DNA from: Euryarchaeota archaeon UBA53
Lineage (GTDB): Archaea; Thermoplasmatota; Poseidoniia; Poseidoniales; Poseidoniaceae
Direction of reading: 5' to 3'
DNA length: 6,125 bases
Assembly: GCA_002507425.1 (NCBI GenBank)
Contig: DAZU01000057.1
Location: 1 to 6,125, forward strand
The notes under the pieces are model-generated. The model was not told where the DNA came from, made no database searches, and was given only the letters and a program-made list of their open reading frames with translations. The translations under genes and the position numbers were made by a program. Positions 1-5,903 of the stretch are shown piece by piece (position 1 is the first letter of the stretch; each line of letters begins with the position of its first letter).

Positions 1-1203
1 GGCATCAACCACTTACTGGAAAGAAATTTGAATCAATTATCTGGTGGAGAATTGCAGAGAGTTGCCATATGTGCGACTTTGTTGAAAGATGCCGACGTAT
101 ATTTCTTCGATGAGCCATCATCCTATCTCGATATTCACGAAAGAATGCGTGTAGTAAAAATAATCCAAGAACTAGCAGAAACCTCAAGAGTGATTGTTAT
201 CGAACACGATCTAGCTGTTCTCGATGTATTAGCAGACTTAGTTCACATAGTGTATGGTCAGAAGGGTGCTTTCGGAATTTTCACCCCTGCCAGAACAACT
301 AGGCAAGCGATCAATGCTTACCTAGATGGTTTCTTGGTTGAACAAAATGTAAGAATCCGTGATAAGCCAATAAAATTCCAAACCCATACTGACAGATATG
401 TGGCCTCTTCAGGGGGAACTTCTGGCGAAATAGGATATTCTGTCGTCCACTGGGGTGATTTAGAGAAGAAACTCGGAGACTTCACACTAAAAACTGCTGA
501 AGGAAAGGTACACCAATCCGAGGTTGTCGGAGTTGTAGGCCCAAATGGAACTGGAAAATCTACAATGGTGAAGATACTTGCTGGCGAGTTAGAATACGAT
601 GAAGGATGGGTAACCGCAGATGCTTCTATTTCCTATAAACCTCAACACATCGACACCGACATGGACTGCACAGTGCAAACATGGCTAGATTCTGAAATCG
701 GAACAACTTGGCGTAGTGGAGAGTATAATGTGAATGTGATTCGTGCCCTTGGTGTTGATGACTTGTTGACAAAAGATGTAAGAAACCTATCGGGTGGAGA
801 AGCTCAAGCAGTATCAATAGCAATCTGTTTGGGAAGAGATGCCGATCTATACCTTCTCGACGAACCGAGTGCGCATTTGGATGCTAACGCTAGAATGGAA
901 GCAGCAAAAGCAATTCGCAGGACAATGGAATCTAATGAGAAAGCTGCATTTGTTATTGACCATGATGTTTACTTCATAGACATTGTTTCTGACTCACTGT
1001 TGGTGTTCGAAGGAGAAGGTGGGAAAAATGGTAGAGCTGAGGGCCCATTCAACCTTAGAGAAGGAATGAATAGGTTCCTTGGAGATGTAGATGTAACATT
1101 TAGACGTGACCACGATTCGGGACGTCCTCGAATAAACAAATCATCCAGTAGGAAGGATAGAGAACAAAGGGCGAAAGGAGATTATTACTCATTCGATTCA
1201 TGA
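1..1203 (+). CDS. abce1: Ribosome-recycling ATPase ABCE1/Rli1, C-terminal part (5' truncated by window)
   Basis: ABCE1 splits post-termination ribosomes into subunits in the cytoplasm, using two nucleotide-binding domains (NBDs) and an N-terminal Fe-S domain. The frame is open from base 1, so the TTG at 28 is an internal Leu codon and not a start. About 400 codons are present of the usual 590-600; the Fe-S domain and NBD1 Walker A lie outside. Seen here: NBD1 signature LSGGELQR (37-60), Walker B and D-loop FFDEPSSYLD (103-132), and the H-loop IEHDLAVLD. A hinge follows, ending YLDGFLVEQNVRIR. NBD2 has Walker A GPNGTGKST (538-564), Q-loop region SYKPQ, signature LSGGEAQA (787-810), Walker B and D-loop LYLLDEPSAHLD (847-882) and H-loop DHD (958-966). 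The C-terminal hinge has the family hallmarks MNRFLGDVDVTFRRD, RPRINK, KDREQ and GDYY. Oddity: the NBD2 signature departs from the usual LSGGELQR, while the Walker B glutamate and H-loop histidine are kept. It is followed closely by the nuclease gene. The family assignment is very secure. Confidence 0.97.
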   Translation, partial: GINHLLERNLNQLSGGELQRVAICATLLKDADVYFFDEPSSYLDIHERMRVVKIIQELAETSRVIVIEHDLAVLDVLADLVHIVYGQKGAFGIFTPARTTRQAINAYLDGFLVEQNVRIRDKPIKFQTHTDRYVASSGGTSGEIGYSVVHWGDLEKKLGDFTLKTAEGKVHQSEVVGVVGPNGTGKSTMVKILAGELEYDEGWVTADASISYKPQHIDTDMDCTVQTWLDSEIGTTWRSGEYNVNVIRALGVDDLLTKDVRNLSGGEAQAVSIAICLGRDADLYLLDEPSAHLDANARMEAAKAIRRTMESNEKAAFVIDHDVYFIDIVSDSLLVFEGEGGKNGRAEGPFNLREGMNRFLGDVDVTFRRDHDSGRPRINKSSSRKDREQRAKGDYYSFDS

Positions 1204-1207
1204 GGTG
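1202..1207 (+). promoter_or_regulatory. Shine-Dalgarno site for the downstream nuclease gene, overlapping the ABCE1 stop
   Basis: GAGGTG matches the core of the anti-Shine-Dalgarno complement GGAGGTGA. It overlaps the TGA stop of ABCE1 (1201-1203) and sits five bases before the ATG at 1213. This spacing favours ATG 1213 over the TTG at 1210 as the start, and suggests that ribosomes finishing ABCE1 re-initiate on the next gene. Confidence 0.8.
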
Positions 1208-1212
1208 TTTTG

Positions 1213-2811
1213 ATGCCTGCCCAAGTTCCCCCTGAAAGTCAATCTGTTGGCAGAGCCAGAGGAAGGTTGTCAGCGTCTTCGTTAACGACATTTTTGAGAT
1301 GTGAAAAACAGTGGTTCTTGAATTACAGAGTTGGACTTAGAGGTCCAACATCCCCAAGACAAGTGATGGGTATCAAGGTCGAGGAAGCTCTCTGTTCCAT
1401 AATTATGCATAGAGCTCCAAAGCTGAACAGTTATGAAGAATTAGAAGAATGGGTTCATGATTTAGTTGGCCCACACGCAAAAGAGGCCCTAGATGAGGGC
1501 AAAAAAGCGTTTGATTCAGCAATTTGGTCGGTCGGAAATTTCGAAGAATTATTCGATGAAACTGTCGTTGCAAATATGCTTAAAAACGGGATTTCGTTAC
1601 TGCTTGAGGAAGTAAAGAAATGTTATACTGCTGGAGGAGGGCAATACAAATTTGATATTCCTGCACCATGCTGGGATAGTCCGCCCCACTTCACACAGCC
1701 AGATAAGGCAAATAGTATGATTAAATGGAAAGATAATCCCCATGATTTCAGTGAAAATATTACGTGGACAGATGCTTGGGAAATAGCTAGACCTTGGGTA
1801 AAAGATCCAAGGAACCCTGAACCTCAAAGGATGTATCATCCAGACAAATGGGCAGCAGGTGAGTGTGACCTTGTATTACGATGGGATGGAAAAATAAGAA
1901 TTGTTGACATAAAACTCGGCGATGGAAAGGGAAAATTTGCCAAAAGCCTTGATACGCAACTGAACTTTTATGCTTGGTTGTGGAATGAGACACATGAAAG
2001 CAAATGCGCGGGAATAGAAGGTTGGTATATGACCAATGGTCACAGGAAAATAATACAATTGGAACCTCTTTCAACACAGGAATATCTCGATTTTCACAAT
2101 ACTATGAAATCATGGAGTGTTGCTCCAACTATCCCATTGGCGTCACCTTGTAGCGGGGAGCAAGGTGGCTGTTATTGGTGTTCAATGAAAGATTTACCAT
2201 ATGAAATTCCTTCCATAACAGCTCCTGCTGAGAAAATATCCTCAATACCTTCAAGAGTTAATGTAAGCGGTAAATTACAAGCTGCATGGGGGCCTTTACC
2301 AAACCATTATGGGGAAATGGTTCTAGGTGCTATGATAAAGTCGGGAGACAAAATGGTTACACTTGAAGAATCCCAGCCGGGCTCTTATCCATCCATGCAT
2401 GACTCACCCAAAGAGAATGTTGTTGTTGTAGGTGCTCTACCAGGAGTATGGAGGGGTCAACCAAGACTTTACCTTGATGATAGTTCATCAATCGAGATAG
2501 ATTCAGACTGTCAACTCACAAGAATGGGAATGCTTAGGACAAAGGCAAATGTAGAGGGAGTTGTATTATCCTGTTCAAAAAGAAGTGGAAAAAGGGCTGA
2601 TGGCAGACCATGGTCAATGCTATCCTTCCACCTGTGGGATGGAGAAAGTGTTGCAGAAGTGGTTGCCTTTGGTTCAGCCATAAATAGCACAATGTTATCA
2701 TTGATTCCTGGAAAAAAGGTCAAGTTGACTTCCGCTGAGTTAGGTTGGAGAGAAGGATTAGTACAGTTAAGAATTGACTCAAGGACAACGAGAATCGAGA
2801 TTAAAAAATAA
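1213..2811 (+). CDS. PD-(D/E)XK (RecB/Cas4-like) nuclease with Fe-S-type cysteines and a C-terminal RPA-like OB fold
   Basis: Predicted metal-dependent nuclease of 532 residues, counted from ATG 1213, which has the well-placed Shine-Dalgarno. Residues 19-38 (LSASSLTTFLRCEKQWFLNY) are the typical opening of RecB/AddB/Cas4-type nucleases, with Cys30. The nuclease core has GECD (Asp219), VDIK (Asp232, Lys234) and the following QLNFYAW (Gln249, Tyr253), matching the D...(D/E)xK...QxxxY pattern. Cys313, Cys320 and Cys323 (PCSGEQGGCYWC) come after it and, with Cys30, could bind a 4Fe-4S cluster as in AddB and Cas4. Motif I (MGIKVEEAL) has Glu57 where His is usual. Residues about 442-532 look like an OB fold of the RPA type (ANVEGVVLS, GRPWSML, ending LRIDSRTTRIEIKK). 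The segment about 345-432 may be a second, weaker OB fold. No signal peptide or membrane helix is seen, so the protein should be cytoplasmic. It is probably in an operon with ABCE1. Substrate (DNA or RNA, end or flap) is not readable from sequence; an AddB-, Cas4- or Dna2-like repair role is inference. Confidence 0.85.
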   Translation: MPAQVPPESQSVGRARGRLSASSLTTFLRCEKQWFLNYRVGLRGPTSPRQVMGIKVEEALCSIIMHRAPKLNSYEELEEWVHDLVGPHAKEALDEGKKAFDSAIWSVGNFEELFDETVVANMLKNGISLLLEEVKKCYTAGGGQYKFDIPAPCWDSPPHFTQPDKANSMIKWKDNPHDFSENITWTDAWEIARPWVKDPRNPEPQRMYHPDKWAAGECDLVLRWDGKIRIVDIKLGDGKGKFAKSLDTQLNFYAWLWNETHESKCAGIEGWYMTNGHRKIIQLEPLSTQEYLDFHNTMKSWSVAPTIPLASPCSGEQGGCYWCSMKDLPYEIPSITAPAEKISSIPSRVNVSGKLQAAWGPLPNHYGEMVLGAMIKSGDKMVTLEESQPGSYPSMHDSPKENVVVVGALPGVWRGQPRLYLDDSSSIEIDSDCQLTRMGMLRTKANVEGVVLSCSKRSGKRADGRPWSMLSFHLWDGESVAEVVAFGSAINSTMLSLIPGKKVKLTSAELGWREGLVQLRIDSRTTRIEIKK

Positions 2812-2864
2812 TATTCCATAACCAATATTGTAACAAAATTTAATATTTGATTTTCCAAATTTAA

Positions 2865-2881
2865 CCATAAAACCAATTAAA
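2865..2881 (+). promoter_or_regulatory. Putative archaeal promoter (BRE/TATA) of the first membrane-protein gene
   Basis: CAATTAAA (2874-2881) lies 29 to 22 bases before ATG 2903, preceded by the A-rich ATAAAAC as a possible BRE. No Shine-Dalgarno precedes the ATG (CCCCAAC). A TATA-like box centred about 25-26 bases ahead of a start codon fits a leaderless archaeal transcript starting at or near the ATG. The same CAATTAAA stands at exactly the same distance from the ATG of the downstream paralogue, which supports both the promoter and the start choice. Confidence 0.55.
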
Positions 2882-2902
2882 CCTACCTTGTTAAGCCCCA
2901 AC

Positions 2903-4342
2903 ATGAGAACAGTAAGAGAGTATTATGTTGATGCTTTCAATGCTGAAAGTCTGTTCGGATTCAGAATGATTATTTCTGCAAGTTCTCTCCTAATACTCCT
3001 ATACTGTCTAGGATTGAGTGCCCTAGTTTGGAGAGCAAATTCCAAAGGATATGAAAATAAATTTATGTCCGTATTATTGGTCTGTGAAGGAATAAAAGCA
3101 TCCTTCATTATAGCCCAACTTACCCCTTACATTAGAAGATATGAATGGCTCCAAGATATTCTTTGGCATTGGACAATCGATGTATTCTTTATGGCTCACA
3201 TTACAGCGGTAATAATGTATCTTTGCATACCAATATATTATCGTCTAAATAGATTGAGTTTTATGAACAAGCAAGCAATAAAAAAGCACGCATGGTATAT
3301 TGCACCAGCTTTGGGTATCACGATTTGGTTCCTTATCAGGACTTTACCATTTTTTTACGTTTCAGATGCGACATGGATTGTTTGTGAGGAAGGTAAGGAT
3401 GCGGAATTAGACATATGGTTCGGTGAAGAGCAGGATTGGATGAACGAAGAAATCGACAAGTTCAACGAAGAGGGAGGATGTGCTGCAAACTTTGAGGCCA
3501 CTATTACAACTCAACCACCCGGGTTGTGGTTAATTGCCTTAGGGTCACCTCTCGTATCTTTACTAGCACTTTTATTCATACGTTCATCTATAAAATCCTA
3601 CAACGAAGGGGATAATCCAGACTTCAGTAAAAGTCTTACATCAAGGTCCCTATACATTGGATTCTTGGGCAAAGTTATCCTTTTACTGTTCTGGCTTGGT
3701 CTGTTGATATTCATTTCCGCAGTAAACGGCGATCAAGTGACCTTCGTTGATGAAACCCTATGGAGATATGGAAATCCCGACTTTACGGAAAGGATGTTGT
3801 ATTTCCTGTGGATATTTTCGCTAACTATTACACCAGCAGCGATTGCATTTGAAGCTATGATGTTTGTGCATGCCACTCTAAAAGACACCGTATTTGGTAT
3901 TGATAACAACCTAAGAAAAACATTCTCTACTGCCGTTTTCACTGGTATAGGAGTTATTTCTTTCATCATAGGTAGCGAGTTGATGGAAAGCGTGATAGGT
4001 TATGGTGCTGCGGGTGGCGTCTTTGTTGGGGTCTCCTTACTTGCTGTCAGAAAACCGATTCTAATCATAATCGATAAAGCATCAACACGATTTATTCCAT
4101 CCACTCACACAGAAGAGGAAACTGCATACTTGGAAGCCTATGCCACTGCAATGGAAGATCGTATTATTACTGACGAAGAGAGGAAGCTTCTAACAACAGT
4201 TGCTACTGCTTATGGGCTGAATGAAAAGATAGTCAACCAACTAGAGGAGGAGTATAATGCAAGATTGCAAGAAGAGGATGCTCAAAAAACGGTTGATGTC
4301 GGTTTGTCTGAGGAAGAGGACACTCCTGAACCATTGAATTAA
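2903..4342 (+). CDS. Polytopic membrane protein, copy 1 of tandem pair: 7TM sensor-like region, extra hairpin, TerB-like tail
   Basis: I do not recognise a named family. The protein has 479 residues from ATG 2903. An in-frame TTG at 2888 is rejected because ATG 2903 aligns residue for residue with the start of the downstream paralogue. Likely membrane helices: 22-43, 54-72, 88-113, 129-150, 207-227, 249-272 and 296-323, then a hairpin at about 343-365 and 367-390. Basic residues in the 44-53 and 113-128 loops place those loops inside, giving N-out and C-in. The large outer loop 151-206 is acidic and holds Cys161 and Cys193, both kept in the paralogue, so probably a disulfide. Residues 324-400 (LKDTVFGIDNNLRKTF, then RKPILIIIDKASTRFIP) recall the membrane-to-cytoplasm transition of bacterial 7TM sensor kinases, but no kinase follows. 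Residues 402-451, with MEDRIITDEERKLL and AYGL, form a TerB-like helical segment, and the tail is acidic. A sensor or receptor role is inference; a transporter or scaffold remains possible. Confidence 0.85.
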   Translation: MRTVREYYVDAFNAESLFGFRMIISASSLLILLYCLGLSALVWRANSKGYENKFMSVLLVCEGIKASFIIAQLTPYIRRYEWLQDILWHWTIDVFFMAHITAVIMYLCIPIYYRLNRLSFMNKQAIKKHAWYIAPALGITIWFLIRTLPFFYVSDATWIVCEEGKDAELDIWFGEEQDWMNEEIDKFNEEGGCAANFEATITTQPPGLWLIALGSPLVSLLALLFIRSSIKSYNEGDNPDFSKSLTSRSLYIGFLGKVILLLFWLGLLIFISAVNGDQVTFVDETLWRYGNPDFTERMLYFLWIFSLTITPAAIAFEAMMFVHATLKDTVFGIDNNLRKTFSTAVFTGIGVISFIIGSELMESVIGYGAAGGVFVGVSLLAVRKPILIIIDKASTRFIPSTHTEEETAYLEAYATAMEDRIITDEERKLLTTVATAYGLNEKIVNQLEEEYNARLQEEDAQKTVDVGLSEEEDTPEPLN

Positions 4343-4403
4343 AATTTGAAGGTGATTAAAACTCAAAGGCTAAGGGAATTAACATTATTAGAAATCAATC
4401 TTT

Positions 4404-4421
4404 ACCCCAAAATCAATTAAA
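4404..4421 (+). promoter_or_regulatory. Putative archaeal promoter (BRE/TATA) of the second membrane-protein gene
   Basis: CAATTAAA (4414-4421) lies 29 to 22 bases before ATG 4443 and is preceded by ACCCCAAAAT. It matches the box upstream of the first copy in sequence and in distance without gaps. There is no Shine-Dalgarno before the ATG (CAGCAATC), which fits leaderless translation. A nearer TTTATAAAA (4426-4434) is a better TATA match by composition but too close to the ATG to serve this start. Confidence 0.55.
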
Positions 4422-4442
4422 TGTATTTATAAAACAGCAATC

Positions 4443-5873
4443 ATGCTGACTGCTGGAGAGTTTTATGCTGATGCTTTCAGCGCGCAAAGCCTCTTTGGAT
4501 TCCGCATGATTGTAGCATGGATTTCAGTTCTAATCCTATTGTGGTGCGTTGGTTTGAGCGCACTCATTTGGCGAGCTAATACCAAAGGGTTTGAGAACAA
4601 ATTCATGTCTATCTTGTTATTCTGTGAAGGCATAAAAGCATCCTTTTTACTCTCAAGCGGGATATTGTATATCAGAAGGTATGAAGGCCTACAAGACATT
4701 CTATGGCATTGGACAATAGATGTTTTCTTCACTGCACACATCATTGCGATGATATTGTATTTGTGCATTCCAATGTATTACCGGTTAAATCGACTAAGTT
4801 TTATGCACAGACCCTTTTTCAAAAAACACGCTTGGTATGTTGCTCCCATACTCGGAGTTTTGATATGGTTGCTAATTAGAACGATACCTGAATTTAATGT
4901 TGATAACGCTACCTGGGTAATCTGTGAAGATGGGGCTGAAAAAGCAGAACTAGACATATGGTTTGGTGAACATCAGCCATGGATGGACGATGTTGTGGAT
5001 GATCTTGGCCCCTGCACAGCAACATTTGAAACAACAATGTCTGACCAGCCGTCTGGATTGTGGCTAATTGTATTAGGCTCACCGGTTGTATCTTTAGTTG
5101 CTTTGTTATTTATCCGGTCGTCGATAAAATCACATCTAGAAGGAGACAATCCTGACATAAGTAAAAGCCTCACCTCTAGATCCCTTTACATCGGGTTTTT
5201 AGGTAAAGTAATTGGTCTATTATTTTGGTTGGGTTTAACATTATTCATATTCTTCTTACATGGTGGTCAGGTTACATTTATTGAAGAAGTCGTATGGAGA
5301 TATGGAGACCCAGACTTTTCTGATCGAATCAAATATTTCCTGTGGACCTTCGGATTTGCAGTGACTCCTGTTGCAATTGCATTTGAGTGTATGATGTTTG
5401 TTCACGCAACGCTGAAAGATACCGTATTTGGTATAGATAATAACCTAAGAAAAACATTTAGAACAGCGGTATTTACTGGTATCGGTCTTGTAGCCTTCGT
5501 TATAGGTAGCGAAGCAATGGAGAGTCTAATTGGGTATGGAATGGCTGGAGGAGTAATGGTCGGTGTGGCTTTACTAATCATTCGCAAGCCTATTTTGGGA
5601 CTCTTGGACACAATATCAAGCAAGTTCATACCATCCAGCCACACAATGGAGGAGTTAGCATATTTGGAGGCATATGCCACCGCAATGGAAGATCAAATAA
5701 TAACTGAAGAAGAGAGAAAACTCCTAACAACGGTTGCATCTGCATATGGACTAAATGACAAGATAATTCGGCAACTTGAACAAGAGTATAACGAGGGTCT
5801 TGTAACTGATGCATCTATCAAAAAGAACTCAAACATTACTGAAATAGTACCGCAGAGTGATAATGGGTCTTAA
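4443..5873 (+). CDS. Polytopic membrane protein, copy 2 of tandem pair: 7TM sensor-like region, extra hairpin, TerB-like tail
   Basis: Unnamed family; 476 residues, same architecture as the gene just upstream. By hand count 88 of the first 120 residues are identical, and overall identity is about 70% by eye. Almost unchanged blocks are LQDILWHWTIDVFF (83-96), SLTSRSLYIGFLGKVI (242-257), MMFVHATLKDTVFGIDNNLR (317-336) and the cytoplasmic YLEAYATAMED (407-417) with EERKLLTTVA (423-432). The outer loop keeps Cys161 and Cys191 but is shortened and reworded between them (DDVVDDLGP). The C-terminus after about residue 450 is unrelated: copy 1 ends in an acidic stretch (EEEDTPEPLN), copy 2 in a polar, Asn/Ser-containing one (KKNSNITEIV). 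Polar residues inside predicted helices (Glu62, Lys65, His89, Asp93, His99, Glu315) match copy 1. It has its own promoter-like box and converges on the minus-strand gene 30 bases downstream. The two may form a heteromer or sense different ligands; this is inference. Confidence 0.85.
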   Translation: MLTAGEFYADAFSAQSLFGFRMIVAWISVLILLWCVGLSALIWRANTKGFENKFMSILLFCEGIKASFLLSSGILYIRRYEGLQDILWHWTIDVFFTAHIIAMILYLCIPMYYRLNRLSFMHRPFFKKHAWYVAPILGVLIWLLIRTIPEFNVDNATWVICEDGAEKAELDIWFGEHQPWMDDVVDDLGPCTATFETTMSDQPSGLWLIVLGSPVVSLVALLFIRSSIKSHLEGDNPDISKSLTSRSLYIGFLGKVIGLLFWLGLTLFIFFLHGGQVTFIEEVVWRYGDPDFSDRIKYFLWTFGFAVTPVAIAFECMMFVHATLKDTVFGIDNNLRKTFRTAVFTGIGLVAFVIGSEAMESLIGYGMAGGVMVGVALLIIRKPILGLLDTISSKFIPSSHTMEELAYLEAYATAMEDQIITEEERKLLTTVASAYGLNDKIIRQLEQEYNEGLVTDASIKKNSNITEIVPQSDNGS

Positions 5874-5903
5874 GACAAAAAGTAAATTTCCATAAAGTAG
5901 TAA

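Larger units (their letters stand above)
2865..5815 (+). repeat. Tandem gene duplication (two diverged copies with their promoters)
   Basis: Two head-to-tail copies, roughly 2865-4260 and 4404-5795 plus tails. Homology runs from the promoter-like CAATTAAA box through the TerB-like segment and is lost in the C-terminal tails. Most codons differ at third positions even where the protein is identical, so the duplication is not recent. Confidence 0.85.

Noticed and set aside
28..30. TTG as a start codon for the first gene
   Set aside because: The frame is open to base 1 and TTG falls inside the NBD1 region just before the signature motif, so it is an internal leucine of ABCE1.
1787..2077. Minus-strand open frames opposite the nuclease and membrane genes
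   Set aside because: They lie wholly inside well-supported + strand genes, have no recognisable domains and overlap each other, as expected for shadow frames.
2812..2864. AT-rich stretch with palindrome CAATATTG and a partial repeat of CCATAA..CCAAT as a terminator or operator
   Set aside because: The elements are short and expected in AT-rich spacer; there is no long T-run or strong stem.
2888..2902. TTG start five codons upstream of the first membrane-protein ATG
   Set aside because: ATG 2903 aligns exactly with the paralogue's start and lies at the same distance from the promoter-like box; the five extra residues have no counterpart there.
4426..4434. TTTATAAAA as the TATA box of the second membrane-protein gene
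   Set aside because: It lies only 9-17 bases before the ATG, too close for a transcript including that start, and has no counterpart upstream of the first copy.
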